A stretch of 64,000 bases of DNA from Aliterella atlantica CENA595 (GTDB taxonomy: Bacteria > Cyanobacteriota > Cyanobacteriia > Cyanobacteriales > Chroococcidiopsidaceae): contig NZ_JYON01000001.1 in assembly GCF_000952155.1 (NCBI RefSeq), positions 310,001 to 374,000 on the forward strand, read 5' to 3'. The translations under genes were made by a program, and so were the position numbers. Below the pieces are notes generated by a model, which was given only the letters and a program-made list of their open reading frames with translations, had not been told where the DNA came from and searched no databases. Positions 8,837-17,197 of the stretch are shown here, piece after piece. Position 1 is the first letter of the stretch. Every line of letters begins with the position of its first letter.

Positions 8837-8996
8837 AAGTAAAGATACACGCCGTCAATATCCTAAACGATTTCTCAGCTAAGTGAAGAAAGGAAAAGGC
8901 AAGGATTGAAAGGAAAGTTTCACTTTTTCTCCATAAGTATGCAATTGTGATGAAATCGTGTTATTATTATATTTCTGCAATATCCAATATTGAATT

Positions 8997-9067
8997 GCGG
9001 GCGTAGTTTAGTGGTAAAACCTTAGCCTTCCAAGCTAATGATGCGAGTTCGATTCTCGCCGCCCGCT
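8997..9067 (+). tRNA. trnG-UCC: tRNA-Gly (anticodon UCC)
   Basis: A 71-nt cloverleaf with acceptor stem GCGGGCG/CGCCCGC, D-loop TAGTTTAGTGGTAAAAC, anticodon stem TTAGC/GCTAA around the loop CTTCCAA (anticodon TCC), a T-arm with GCGAGTTCGATTCTCGC and T as discriminator base. CCA is not encoded. It decodes GGA and GGG glycine codons. No strong terminator follows; only a weak hairpin near 9138-9166. Confidence 0.96.
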
Positions 9068-9280
9068 TAATTAAGAACATTGAATTAGAAGAAGATCGCT
9101 TAGTGCTAGCGATAAATACGATCGTACATAACAAAATACCCCACAGCTAACATAAGTGTAGGGTAGGGAGTATTTCAAGGCTTTCTAGCAGTAATGAATG
9201 CCAAATGCTACTGCTGCCACAAATAAGTCGCGATCTTGAGAGGTTTTGAACGTAACAAAGCGATCGCCCAACTACAGCAA

Positions 9281-9658
9281 TTAATCTTTATCCTTTTTGC
9301 CAAGAATTCCTTCTAGGAAATTCTTAGACTTGTCTTCAACGGAAATAGCATCTCCAGAATTTTCAGGGCGATTCATTTGATCGATATCAGCAGTTCCCTG
9401 AATTTCATTAAGACCTTGATTAGCCTTAGCTGTAGTTTCCTCTCGCGAATAAGGATCTTTTAAAACTGCTTTTTGTGCTTCCTTTTCAATAGATTGAAGA
9501 TTTGCTTCGCCTTGTTGAGGAGAACTGCCCCTTGCAGTCGGGTTTACAGGATCGCTGAATGCAGGTGAAGCGTTAGAGAGTAACAATAAAGCGCAAACAC
9601 AAGCAGCGACTAAGAAACGGACTGGACGTAGGTTAGACAAATTGAAGCGGATACGCAT
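9281..9658 (-). CDS. Small exported hydrophilic protein
   Basis: A 125-residue product with a clear signal peptide: basic N terminus MRIRFNLSNLRPVR, a hydrophobic core of about 17 residues, then an Ala-x-Ala-like site near SPAFSDP. The mature part is short, charged and low in hydrophobic residues (QSIEKEAQKAV, NQGLNEIQGTAD, ending GKKDKD), which suggests a disordered periplasmic or thylakoid-lumen protein. It resembles proteins labelled low-temperature-induced in filamentous cyanobacteria, but I hold that only as a weak resemblance. It is a single gene with AT-rich DNA on both sides. Confidence 0.7.
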   Translation of the reverse strand: MRIRFNLSNLRPVRFLVAACVCALLLLSNASPAFSDPVNPTARGSSPQQGEANLQSIEKEAQKAVLKDPYSREETTAKANQGLNEIQGTADIDQMNRPENSGDAISVEDKSKNFLEGILGKKDKD

Positions 9659-9828
9659 ATCGACTTTCTCCTAGCAATATCAATTATTATTCAGGCTTTT
9701 ATGAACTAAAACTAACTAAAATCCCGAACAATGATATATGTTAGCCTACTCTCTTGTCATTAATCCATCTACATCAAGATAGATATGTTTATTAATATTT
9801 TTCGTTCGTGAATAATCAATAAAATTAT

Positions 9829-10122
9829 TTAACTTTTAGCTACAAAATTGATGTTTGGTAGTATTGGATCTTGCACTATTCCTACACCCTTGAAGCCCCA
9901 CCTTTGCATTAAATTAGCTATTTGAGTTGCCGCAATAGACTCCACCGCAAAGCGATCGCTTACATCTTTGCCATGAGTATTAAGATAACTCAAAGCATCA
10001 AAATGTTCGTTAAACATCAACAAATAATTAGAGGTTTTAGCTGCTGGTGCTTCATCATTATTTATTCGAGCAACTAAGTAGCTACCATCAGCTTTAGAGC
10101 GAAGAAGATAATAAACTTGCAT
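9829..10122 (-). CDS. Conserved hypothetical protein, 97 residues
   Basis: A small soluble protein that I do not recognise. It starts MQVYYLLRSKADGSYLVARI and has a central segment about a DALSYLNTHGKD helix, then MQRWGFKGVGIVQDPILPNINF. Alternating strands and helices suggest a compact alpha/beta fold. No signal peptide, membrane segment or metal-binding cluster is seen. It lies 46 bp downstream of the DppB-like permease gene on the same strand and could be the last gene of that transcript, although nothing in the sequence points to a transport role. Confidence 0.65.
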   Translation of the reverse strand: MQVYYLLRSKADGSYLVARINNDEAPAAKTSNYLLMFNEHFDALSYLNTHGKDVSDRFAVESIAATQIANLMQRWGFKGVGIVQDPILPNINFVAKS

Positions 10123-10168
10123 AACATATACTAACGTGAGCGCTTTCCAACTTGAGCGATCGCACGAA

Positions 10169-11212
10169 CTAACTATTTTCTAGACGAATGCGCGGATCTA
10201 CAACTTTAAGTAACAAATCAGCAAGCAAATTGCCCACAATTAACATCACAGCGCCCATAATTAAACTTGCCATTACCAAATAAATATCTTGAGCAGTTAC
10301 AGCTTGCAAAATTAATCGCCCCAAACCTGGCCAATTGAAGAAAAATTCAGCAATAAAAGCGCCACTTAACAAACTAGCTAACTCAAATCCCAACAGTGTA
10401 ATTAAAGGATTAATTGCATTTCTGAGGGCGTGAACGTAGATAACTCGATTTTCTGGTAATCCCTTAGCACGTGCTGTTTGAATATAATCTTGGCGCAATA
10501 CATCTAACAATTCCCCGCGCGTAATGCGTTGCAAGCCAGCAAAGCTAGTAATGCTCAAAGCAATAGTAGGCAAAATCATGTGCCAACCGATATCTAAAAT
10601 TTTACCAAACGGCGATAAATCTGCATGATTGATACTCGTCATATCTCCTACAGGAAATAGAGGAGAGACATTTTGCGCCAGAATTAACAGTAATAAAGCT
10701 GTAATGAAGCTAGGAAAACCTTGTCCGGCGTAGCTAATAACTTGCAAAATCCTATCTATCAAACGATTTTGTTTGACAGCGGCGAGAATACCTAGCGGAA
10801 TAGCGATCGCCCAAGTAACAATTAAAGAAGAAATAGCTAGCAGCAGCGTAGCCGGAACGCGCTCCCATAATAGCGAAGCTACCGAACGTTGATAGACAAA
10901 ACTCTGACCAAAGTTGCCTTGAGTTACTACTTGCACTAGCCAACGCCTATACTGTTCTAGCCAAGGTAAATCTAAACCAAATTGGACTCTTAATTCTTCA
11001 ATACGTTCTGGAGAAATTTTGGGATTAGCCTTCAGCGTACTCAGATAATCGCCAGGAGCTAGCTGAATGATAAAAAAGCACAGAAACGAGGCTAACAGCA
11101 GCGTCAACAAAGCTTGCAACACTCGCTTAACTACATAAACGAACGTCTCGTTATTGATTAGTCCATTCAACCAGTCCCAAGCTGCCGTTACGGATACTTT
11201 AGTAGAAGTCAT
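10169..11212 (-). CDS. ABC transporter permease, DppB/OppB family
   Basis: A 347-residue inner-membrane protein with an N-terminal helix in VVKRVLQALLTLLLASFLCFFIIQLAPGD, the hallmark opening of DppB/OppB permeases, then GLDLPWLEQYRRWL and five further hydrophobic segments. The ABC-coupling EAA loop is seen as DYIQTARAKGLPENRVIYVHALRNA. Such permeases import peptides, nickel or other small solutes with a partner DppC permease, two ATPases and a binding protein. None of those is nearby, so the transporter genes are scattered, as is usual in cyanobacteria. The substrate cannot be told. It is downstream of apt on the same strand, separated by 245 bp. Confidence 0.9.
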   Translation of the reverse strand: MTSTKVSVTAAWDWLNGLINNETFVYVVKRVLQALLTLLLASFLCFFIIQLAPGDYLSTLKANPKISPERIEELRVQFGLDLPWLEQYRRWLVQVVTQGNFGQSFVYQRSVASLLWERVPATLLLAISSLIVTWAIAIPLGILAAVKQNRLIDRILQVISYAGQGFPSFITALLLLILAQNVSPLFPVGDMTSINHADLSPFGKILDIGWHMILPTIALSITSFAGLQRITRGELLDVLRQDYIQTARAKGLPENRVIYVHALRNAINPLITLLGFELASLLSGAFIAEFFFNWPGLGRLILQAVTAQDIYLVMASLIMGAVMLIVGNLLADLLLKVVDPRIRLENS

Positions 11213-11457
11213 ATCTTAATTAGCTTTCGCTTTCCTGCCAGAACCCAGAAGCTTGATAATTCGTAATTAATTTGGGTACAAGCCCCATCAAAAATCTTTG
11301 GTGCAAGGAGGTTTTTGATTGGTAGCGCTTTTTTACTTTCACTGATTGTAATGCGCGAATGTGCAAATTATCAATTACAGATTGCGGCTTGGCGCGATCG
11401 CTAGCCGAGCCTCCTGTAGTCCCTTTTGTCTAGTGAATCATAGGCTTATGAAAAGCT

Positions 11458-11970
11458 CTAGTATTCTACCAGCGTTACAATCGGCACATCGGGCAGGCGA
11501 TCGCGTCCTTGTAAATCTCGTAGCTCAATAATGAAACCAAAACCTACCAATTGACAGCCGATTTGTTGGACTAACTTTGCTGTAGCGCCAGCAGTACCGC
11601 CTGTAGCAATTAGATCGTCTACAATTAGCACGCGAGTTCCTGGTTTTAAAGCATCTTGGTGTACCTCTAAGCAATCCATCCCGTACTCTAGCTCGTACTC
11701 GATGGAATGAACTTCACCAGGCAACTTACCAGGCTTGCGGACGGGAATAAAGCCTACATCTAACTTGTAAGCTAAAGGAGCGCCGACAATAAACCCCCGC
11801 GACTCCATCCCGACAATACACTCAGCGCCCAAACTCTCAGTTTTTTCTGCCAAAGTATCAATCGTATAACGCAACCCAGCCGGATCGCGCAACAAAGTAG
11901 TAATGTCTCGGAACATAATCCCAGGTTTGGGAAAGTCAGGAATATCGCGAATTAACGACTGTAAATCCAT
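11458..11970 (-). CDS. apt: Adenine phosphoribosyltransferase
   Basis: A 170-residue purine-salvage enzyme that makes AMP from adenine and PRPP. It begins [18 protein letters not shown], the Apt N-terminal signature, followed by [11 protein letters not shown], then [15 protein letters not shown], and the PRPP-binding motif [17 protein letters not shown] near residue 120. Length is normal and the product is cytosolic. It is divergent from the DUF3038-DUF4335 pair across 318 bp that hold an inverted repeat (12135-12165). Confidence 0.96.
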   Translation of the reverse strand: MDLQSLIRDIPDFPKPGIMFRDITTLLRDPAGLRYTIDTLAEKTESLGAECIVGMESRGFIVGAPLAYKLDVGFIPVRKPGKLPGEVHSIEYELEYGMDCLEVHQDALKPGTRVLIVDDLIATGGTAGATAKLVQQIGCQLVGFGFIIELRDLQGRDRLPDVPIVTLVEY

Positions 11971-12134
11971 AAGCTTGATGAGCGCAAAGATAACTTAACA
12001 AAGATATACAATGAATTGCTTGAGCCAACTAGATAGGCTCTGAAAATCGTACACTAGAAAGTTATATTGGTTTGAATTATCTATTTTTATTGACTATTGT
12101 TGACTTATTACCTGTAAATTTACTAGGACTGGGT

Positions 12135-12165
12135 TTTAACGGTATCAAACTATGACACCGTTAAA
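12135..12165. promoter_or_regulatory. Inverted repeat between divergent apt and DUF3038 genes, possible operator
   Basis: TTTAACGGTATCA and TGACACCGTTAAA form 13-base arms with one mismatch around AACTA. It lies in the 318-bp divergent intergenic region, 165 bp from apt and 123 bp from the plus-strand gene. There is no T-tract, so it does not look like a terminator. A role as binding site for a dimeric regulator is inference. Confidence 0.4.
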
Positions 12166-12288
12166 TTATCTGACACAAAGAGTTTAAATTAAAAAACAAA
12201 AAGCCCCAGTAACCGAACCGATAAAGTAAAACTTGATTAGCCACTTACCTAGATGGAGACGATTAGGGAAAAGTTGGCGAAAATATAA

Positions 12289-12960
12289 ATGCTATTGTGG
12301 CTAAGTGCCTATGCACCTGTCCAGTTTGTGAGGATTAATGCTTTTGTGAACGTAAAGCCGTTAGATAGTTCACCTGTTGAATCGCTACCGATAATTTTAG
12401 ACAGTTTGCCCAACTTATCTGTCGAGGAAAAACCGTGTCCGCAAAGAATTAGGGTACAGATTGACCTAATTTTACTAGCTATTGAAGCTTTGGAGCTTGG
12501 CTCTTCAGAGGCAATTTTAGCTGTGGCTGAAGAATTAGAACTCCAAGACATTATTAAAAATAGAGTAAATCTGTGGCGATTACGCAGTACCAACCCTTTG
12601 AGAAGGGCGCATACTCGTCGCCCCTTAAGCGTTATTGAAGCCAAAGCCCTAGTAATTATTGCCTGTTATTTGGCGCGGCGATTGACAGTTGTAATTCGCC
12701 AATTAGTGCTAGCCAATCAACAGATGAGCGATAAACAAATTCCCTTAGAACAAAATTTACGCCTAGCTAATTACTTAGAGCGTTTTCAAGCACACTTTAG
12801 AAGCCGCATGAATCCTCGACGTTCGGGAGCGATCGCCTATAATACCAAAGAAAAATCAAATCAATTGGCTTTGAGCCTCTTAGAACAACTACTATTTTGT
12901 ACGGGAACGGCGGGAATGCAACGGTTTTGGGTTAGTCTGTTTGACGGTGAAGTAGAATGA
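12289..12960 (+). CDS. DUF3038 family protein
   Basis: A 223-residue cyanobacterial protein. The core has LPIILDSLPNL, QIDLILLAIEALELGSSEAIL, WRLRSTNPLRRAHTRRPL and the following EAKALVIIACYLARRL. This matches the DUF3038 family as I recall it. It is helical, and no signal peptide or catalytic motif is seen. Function is unknown. The true start may lie later than 12289, since the first 25 residues are poorly conserved in style and no clear ribosome-binding site precedes this ATG; GTG codons at 12328 and 12349 are alternatives. Its stop overlaps the start of the DUF4335 gene by 4 bp (ATGA), which implies translational coupling. Confidence 0.8.
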   Translation: MLLWLSAYAPVQFVRINAFVNVKPLDSSPVESLPIILDSLPNLSVEEKPCPQRIRVQIDLILLAIEALELGSSEAILAVAEELELQDIIKNRVNLWRLRSTNPLRRAHTRRPLSVIEAKALVIIACYLARRLTVVIRQLVLANQQMSDKQIPLEQNLRLANYLERFQAHFRSRMNPRRSGAIAYNTKEKSNQLALSLLEQLLFCTGTAGMQRFWVSLFDGEVE

Positions 12961-13916
12961 CGATTCAACGCAAGTACAGCCTACCAAGCTGCATATTAAT
13001 TTTAGAAGGATTAAGCGAGGCAAATGCCCAGTCTCCTACAGATGGGCGATCGCTAATTTCGATGTTAGTCAATGCTGAGTGTCATTTCCCCAATTCCCAG
13101 CAACAGCCTTTAACTGGCGGTAGAGACTTTTTAGAAAGTTTAGTTAAAGCCGTTAGCGCTTACGCCCAGGAGTTTTTAAGTAAAATTCCTCACCCTGAAG
13201 CCCACAACTTCGAGCAAGAGTTAGTACAGGTACAAAAAGTAGAGAAAAATCGGCATAGATTGACTGTACGCTCTAACCCAGCAGGTCCAAGCGATAATTC
13301 TGACTCGGCTGTAGTCAGCGTAGATTTAACCACAGTACAACTATTTGACTTAGTTGAAGCAGTAGACCAATTTTTAGCCGATAGTCGCACATTACCAAAC
13401 TTATCGCTAGCGATCGCACCTGTTTCCCAGCGCCATGTAGCTTCGCGTCAAGACATGGCAAAACAAGCCGTACCTGCAACAGTTGGGCTATCAAGTTTAG
13501 CACTAGCAGCGATCGCCTTTTTCTTCGTCCCAATTCCTGAAGTTCAGCCACCCAAGCCAGTACCCCAATCTAGCAGCCAGTCTAGTTCTCCTAGCCCAGC
13601 GCCAGCAATTACCGATCCCACCCAAATAGAAGCTTTGAATAAAAAGCTATACGAGCAGCTAAACACAGCTTGGAAAACCCGCGCTACATTAGATCGGGAT
13701 TTAAGCTATCAAGTAGTCGTATCTCCCCAAGGTGCGATCGTTGGGTATAAGTCTGTTGATGCTACAGCTAACGAGCAAATAGAGCGCACTCCCCTCCGCA
13801 GCTTGCTTAAGCCGCCTTTAAATACACCTAATTCCACACCCCAACCAGTAGCCCAGTACAGAGTAGTATTCACCAAAGGCGGGCAGGTACAAATTACCAA
13901 TTGGGAAACTAAATAA
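12957..13916 (+). CDS. DUF4335 family membrane-anchored protein
   Basis: A 319-residue protein starting MTIQRKYSLPSCILILEGLS, the opening typical of the cyanobacterial DUF4335 family. Residues 1-155 form a soluble domain. A single membrane segment follows (VGLSSLALAAIAFFFVPIP), then a Pro/Ser linker and a C-terminal domain (about residues 215-319) ending GGQVQITNWETK. The arrangement suggests a cytoplasmic N domain and an external C domain. It is coupled to the DUF3038 gene by a 4-bp overlap, so the two probably work together. Function is unknown. The stop codon is the first three bases of a 7-bp tandem repeat. Confidence 0.8.
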   Translation: MTIQRKYSLPSCILILEGLSEANAQSPTDGRSLISMLVNAECHFPNSQQQPLTGGRDFLESLVKAVSAYAQEFLSKIPHPEAHNFEQELVQVQKVEKNRHRLTVRSNPAGPSDNSDSAVVSVDLTTVQLFDLVEAVDQFLADSRTLPNLSLAIAPVSQRHVASRQDMAKQAVPATVGLSSLALAAIAFFFVPIPEVQPPKPVPQSSSQSSSPSPAPAITDPTQIEALNKKLYEQLNTAWKTRATLDRDLSYQVVVSPQGAIVGYKSVDATANEQIERTPLRSLLKPPLNTPNSTPQPVAQYRVVFTKGGQVQITNWETK

Positions 13917-13947
13917 TTCGTAATTCGTAATTCGTAATTCGTAATTA
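13914..13947. repeat. Heptanucleotide tandem repeat (TAATTCG x4 plus a partial unit)
   Basis: Four exact TAATTCG units run from 13914 to 13941 and a fifth decays to TAATTA. The first unit supplies the TAA stop of the DUF4335 gene. The array fills the 40-bp gap between two convergent genes. A single related TAATTCGTAATTA occurs near 11257. Confidence 0.85.
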
Positions 13948-13956
13948 TCAGGGGGA

Positions 13957-16224
13957 CTACTGCACAACGCGCCGCATATAGTTGCCCCACAGCCTTGCTG
14001 CTTGAGCGCTACTACCTGATGTGGGCGAATTGTTGTCATTTCCTAGCCAAACTCCAGTTACAAGTTGGCGACTGGGGACAAAGCCTATAAACCACAAATC
14101 TACGTTGTTGTTGGTAGTACCAGTTTTTCCGGCTTCTCGCCAACCGATAGCCGCACTTTTACCTGTACCCCGTTGCACAACGCCTTGGAGCATATCAGTC
14201 ATAGTATCGGCAACTCCTGGCTGCAATACCTGGACATTCGCATCAGTGCTTTGATTAAAAGAGTAAATCACGCGACAAGTTTTGAGATTATTGCGATCGC
14301 GACAATCGCTGCTATCAAGTATGCGGCTAATTAAATGAGCGCGATTCCATTTGCCATTGTTAGCTATTGCTCCAAACGCCCCTGTCATTTCTAAAACGCT
14401 AGCTTCACTTTGCCCCAAAACTAAGCCAGGTACGGGATTTAAGGGCGATGTAATTCCTAGCCTCTCAGCCATGCGGACGACTTTATTTAGCCCTACATCT
14501 CTTGCTACCCGCAGCGCGATCGCATTTTCTGATAAAGCCAGCCCTGTCGCCATATCTACGCTACCACTCGATCGCTCGCAACCCCGATAAGCCTGCCCTT
14601 GCCAACTAATCGGCGCACAGGAATATATTTTTCCTGGCGATATGCCTTGCTCAACTGCTGCTGTATAAGTAAATAGTTTAAATGTCGAACCAGGTTGGCG
14701 TTTGGCTTGAATCGCCCGATTGAATTGGCTGGCTTTGTAGTTTTTGCCGCCTACTAGCGCCACTACTCCCCCAGTGCTAGAATCAAGCGTGACAACAGCC
14801 CCTTGAGAAAAACCATAGCTACCGCCTGCGGTGCTGACAGTGTTTTGCAAGGCTGCTTCGGCTTGTGCTTGAACTTGAGGATCGAGTTGAGTTTCGATAA
14901 TATAATTGCCTTCTGTTGCCAATTCCTTGCCTAATATGCGTTGCAGTTCTTGAAATACTGAGGCGTAGAAATATGGCGCAATGGTACTAGCTTGACGTTC
15001 GCAGACTTTGCGGCTAATTGTTACAGGCGATCGCCTAGCTCTATTTGCTTCTTCTTGGCTGACTTTGCCTTGCTCTAGCATCCGCGCAATCACTCGGTTG
15101 CGGTAGTCTATAGTTTGGAAGCTACTGCCATCATTACCGCAGAGATCGAAACCGTTGGGTGCAGGCAAAATTCCTACTAAAGTAGCTGATTCTGCCAAAG
15201 TTAAATCTTTAGCTGATTTATCGAAGTAATAGCGTGCAGCATCCTCAAAGCCGAAGGTATCTGCACCTACATAAATCCGATTTAAGTAAGTTAATAGCAA
15301 AAAGTCTTTACTGTAAAACGTCTCTAACTTGAGCGCAACTACAGCCTCTTTAAGTTTGCGTCCTAAAGAATCTTCTGCACCTACATAATCGCGAAATAAG
15401 CTACGAGCAACTTGCTGGGTGACAGTGCTAGCCCCTTGCTGAAATCCTTTGCCTTGAATGTTGATAACTACAGCCCGTAAAATCCCGATCGGATCTACGC
15501 CAAAATGCCAGTAAAAACGGCTATCTTCTGAGGCAACTACAGCATCTGGAAGATAAGGCGAAAAGTCAGATAAACGTTGCATATCTACGTGCGCTGTGTT
15601 GCGGGGCTGACGTAGAGGCGTTTCCCCGTCGCGGGCGTAAATAACTACAGGTCCTTGGGTGGGAGTAGGTAGAGGTGTAACTGCAAATTTTGTCCACTCT
15701 ACACCAATTGCAAGAGCTAATAACGCGGTTACGCCACCAACGCCGTAAGCTGCCCATGCCGCCGCTTTAAGGTAGCTGGGTGGTGGATCGAAGTATTGGA
15801 CTTTTACTGCCGCTGCAAGCTCCGGCGGACCGAGGCTAAATACATCTCCATGACGCAGTTCTAAAGTGTTGACGCGGCGCTTGCCGATATAAATGCCATT
15901 AGTGGAGTTTTCATCCTTGATGACGAAAGGCGATCGCGCTTTATGTGAATCTCTAGATATTGATAGATGAATTTGGCTGACAACTGGATTACGCACCACA
16001 ATGTCACAGGATTTTGAACTGCGACCTAGTAAGTAGCGATCGCCCAATAAGGGGTATATTTCCGCCTTGTCTGCTCCCGCCTCTTGTACCCACAGTTCCG
16101 GCACTTTTGCCTTGGGGTTGAGTGCTAATGCCTGAAAATTTACTTTTGCCTGAATTGTTTGTACTGCTTGAGTTACTTGACTCAAGATTGTTTTCGGCTT
16201 GTTGGGAGGCGAAGGAGAACTCAT
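13957..16224 (-). CDS. Class A penicillin-binding protein with N-terminal FHA domain (transglycosylase/transpeptidase)
   Basis: A 755-residue bifunctional peptidoglycan synthase. Residues about 60-130 form an FHA domain with GRSSKSCDIVV, SQIHLSI and NSTNGIYIGKRRV. A membrane helix follows near residues 150-175. The GT51 glycosyltransferase has EDSRFYWHFGVDP and QGASTVTQQVARSLF. The transpeptidase has the catalytic STFK near residue 511, SEN, and KTGT near residue 701. FHA domains bind phosphothreonine, so the cytoplasmic end probably recruits the enzyme to, or controls it by, a phosphoprotein. The fusion is known in cyanobacteria but not in E. coli PBP1A. It is monocistronic and convergent with the DUF4335 gene. 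Confidence 0.93.
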   Translation of the reverse strand: MSSPSPPNKPKTILSQVTQAVQTIQAKVNFQALALNPKAKVPELWVQEAGADKAEIYPLLGDRYLLGRSSKSCDIVVRNPVVSQIHLSISRDSHKARSPFVIKDENSTNGIYIGKRRVNTLELRHGDVFSLGPPELAAAVKVQYFDPPPSYLKAAAWAAYGVGGVTALLALAIGVEWTKFAVTPLPTPTQGPVVIYARDGETPLRQPRNTAHVDMQRLSDFSPYLPDAVVASEDSRFYWHFGVDPIGILRAVVINIQGKGFQQGASTVTQQVARSLFRDYVGAEDSLGRKLKEAVVALKLETFYSKDFLLLTYLNRIYVGADTFGFEDAARYYFDKSAKDLTLAESATLVGILPAPNGFDLCGNDGSSFQTIDYRNRVIARMLEQGKVSQEEANRARRSPVTISRKVCERQASTIAPYFYASVFQELQRILGKELATEGNYIIETQLDPQVQAQAEAALQNTVSTAGGSYGFSQGAVVTLDSSTGGVVALVGGKNYKASQFNRAIQAKRQPGSTFKLFTYTAAVEQGISPGKIYSCAPISWQGQAYRGCERSSGSVDMATGLALSENAIALRVARDVGLNKVVRMAERLGITSPLNPVPGLVLGQSEASVLEMTGAFGAIANNGKWNRAHLISRILDSSDCRDRNNLKTCRVIYSFNQSTDANVQVLQPGVADTMTDMLQGVVQRGTGKSAAIGWREAGKTGTTNNNVDLWFIGFVPSRQLVTGVWLGNDNNSPTSGSSAQAARLWGNYMRRVVQ

Positions 16225-16431
16225 GGGCTGATGTTGTCAGTGCTAGGCGACAAAAAATGTTGCTTTTTAACCATTTTACTTATAACCCACGAAACTAAGT
16301 ATTAGACTATACTTCACCGCTTTAGCGATCTCTATTTATACCTATGTTATTTACACATCCCCTTTAAGGTAGATTTTTCCGAGTGCTTCGTTTGTTGTAA
16401 TATTCCCAGAGCCTAATTGAGGTTAATTGGT

Positions 16432-17067
16432 GTGAAGGCAAAATATTTAACGATCATTTGTACGACATTTGCATTAGCGGTAACTGGAAGTGTAGCGATC
16501 GCGCAATCCAGCACTACTAATGAAAAACCTGAAGAAATCGAGCTTTCTCCTGAAGGCAGAGAAATTCTATGTAAGCGCTTCCCGCTTAACTCCCGTTGTC
16601 AAGGAAGTGCTGAAGGCACAACTGGTGGCGACACTAGCGGTTCTGGCACTACTGAAACTGAAACAACTCCACCGACCGATACAACATCGCCTACTGTCCC
16701 TGGTGGAGCAGATCCTAACGCTCCTGGTAGCACTACAGGTCCCGGCAGCACTGACTCGACAACTCCATCTCCTGAAGCATCACCTGCGCCAACTGACGGC
16801 ACAACTCCACCGACTGATACACCACCAGCAGGCGACAACACGCCAGATCCGAACAATCCAGCGCCAGACACAACAGCGCCTACAGATGGAACCACAGTGC
16901 CACCTACAGACGGAACCACAGCGCCACCTACAGACGGAACCACAGTGCCACCTACAGACGGAACCACAGTGCCACCTACAGATGGAACCACAGTGCCACC
17001 TACAGACGGAACCACAGTGCCACCTACAGACGGAACAACTACTCCAACTCCTGCTCCTTCTCCCTAA
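16432..17067 (+). CDS. Secreted Pro/Thr-rich repeat protein
   Basis: About 211 residues. The GTG at 16432 is preferred to the TTG at 16417 because it puts a normal signal peptide (KAKYLTIICTTFALAVTGSVAIA) at the N terminus and has GAGGT 8 bases upstream. The mature N-terminal part includes ELSPEGREILCKRFPLNSRCQ, a two-cysteine motif I associate with small exported cyanobacterial proteins. The rest is disordered Gly/Thr/Pro/Asp sequence that ends in near-perfect 8-residue repeats of DGTTVPPT, encoded by a 24-bp minisatellite. It is probably a surface or periplasmic linker or wall-associated protein. No function can be assigned. It is convergent with lspA across a strong hairpin. Confidence 0.75.
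   Translation: MKAKYLTIICTTFALAVTGSVAIAQSSTTNEKPEEIELSPEGREILCKRFPLNSRCQGSAEGTTGGDTSGSGTTETETTPPTDTTSPTVPGGADPNAPGSTTGPGSTDSTTPSPEASPAPTDGTTPPTDTPPAGDNTPDPNNPAPDTTAPTDGTTVPPTDGTTAPPTDGTTVPPTDGTTVPPTDGTTVPPTDGTTVPPTDGTTTPTPAPSP
16882..17025 (+). repeat. 24-bp coding minisatellite, six complete units
   Basis: Units of ACAGAYGGAACCACAGYGCC plus ACCT, 24 bp each, run from 16882 to 17025, with a partial seventh beginning at 17026. Units differ only at two silent or near-silent positions (GAT/GAC, GTG/GCG). Such homogeneity points to recent expansion or gene-conversion-like slippage; copy number probably varies among strains. Confidence 0.9.
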
Positions 17068-17130
17068 TTAAGCAGAAGCAACAAGTAGAGTGAAAATTTA
17101 ATAGAGTTACAACTAGCTCTGTAAAGTTAA

Positions 17131-17176
17131 TTGCCCAGATTTAAAGATGAAATTAGTTTTTCATAAATCTGGGCAA
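17131..17176. terminator. Bidirectional terminator hairpin
   Basis: Thirteen-base perfect arms, TTGCCCAGATTTA (17131-17143) and TAAATCTGGGCAA (17164-17176), enclose a 20-base loop that can itself pair weakly. T-rich sequence follows on the plus strand and A/T-rich sequence on the minus. It sits between the convergent ends of the secreted repeat protein and lspA and can serve both. Confidence 0.8.
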
Positions 17177-17197
17177 TATTTTATTAAAAAATAACAT

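Noticed and set aside
9138-9166. Hairpin after tRNA-Gly as a terminator
   Set aside because: The stem has a central mismatch and no T-run follows, so I do not list it as a feature.
10169-11212. A peptide-transport operon around the DppB-like permease
   Set aside because: No DppC, ATPase or binding-protein gene is next to it.
11287-11330. ATCAAAAA/TTTTTGAT pairing downstream of apt as a terminator
   Set aside because: Only eight paired A/T bases and a long loop; stability is too low to support a call.
16599-17015. Minus-strand open frame with VPSVGGTV repeats
   Set aside because: It is the antisense of the Pro/Thr minisatellite gene, which has the signal peptide and a ribosome site; the antisense frame has neither.
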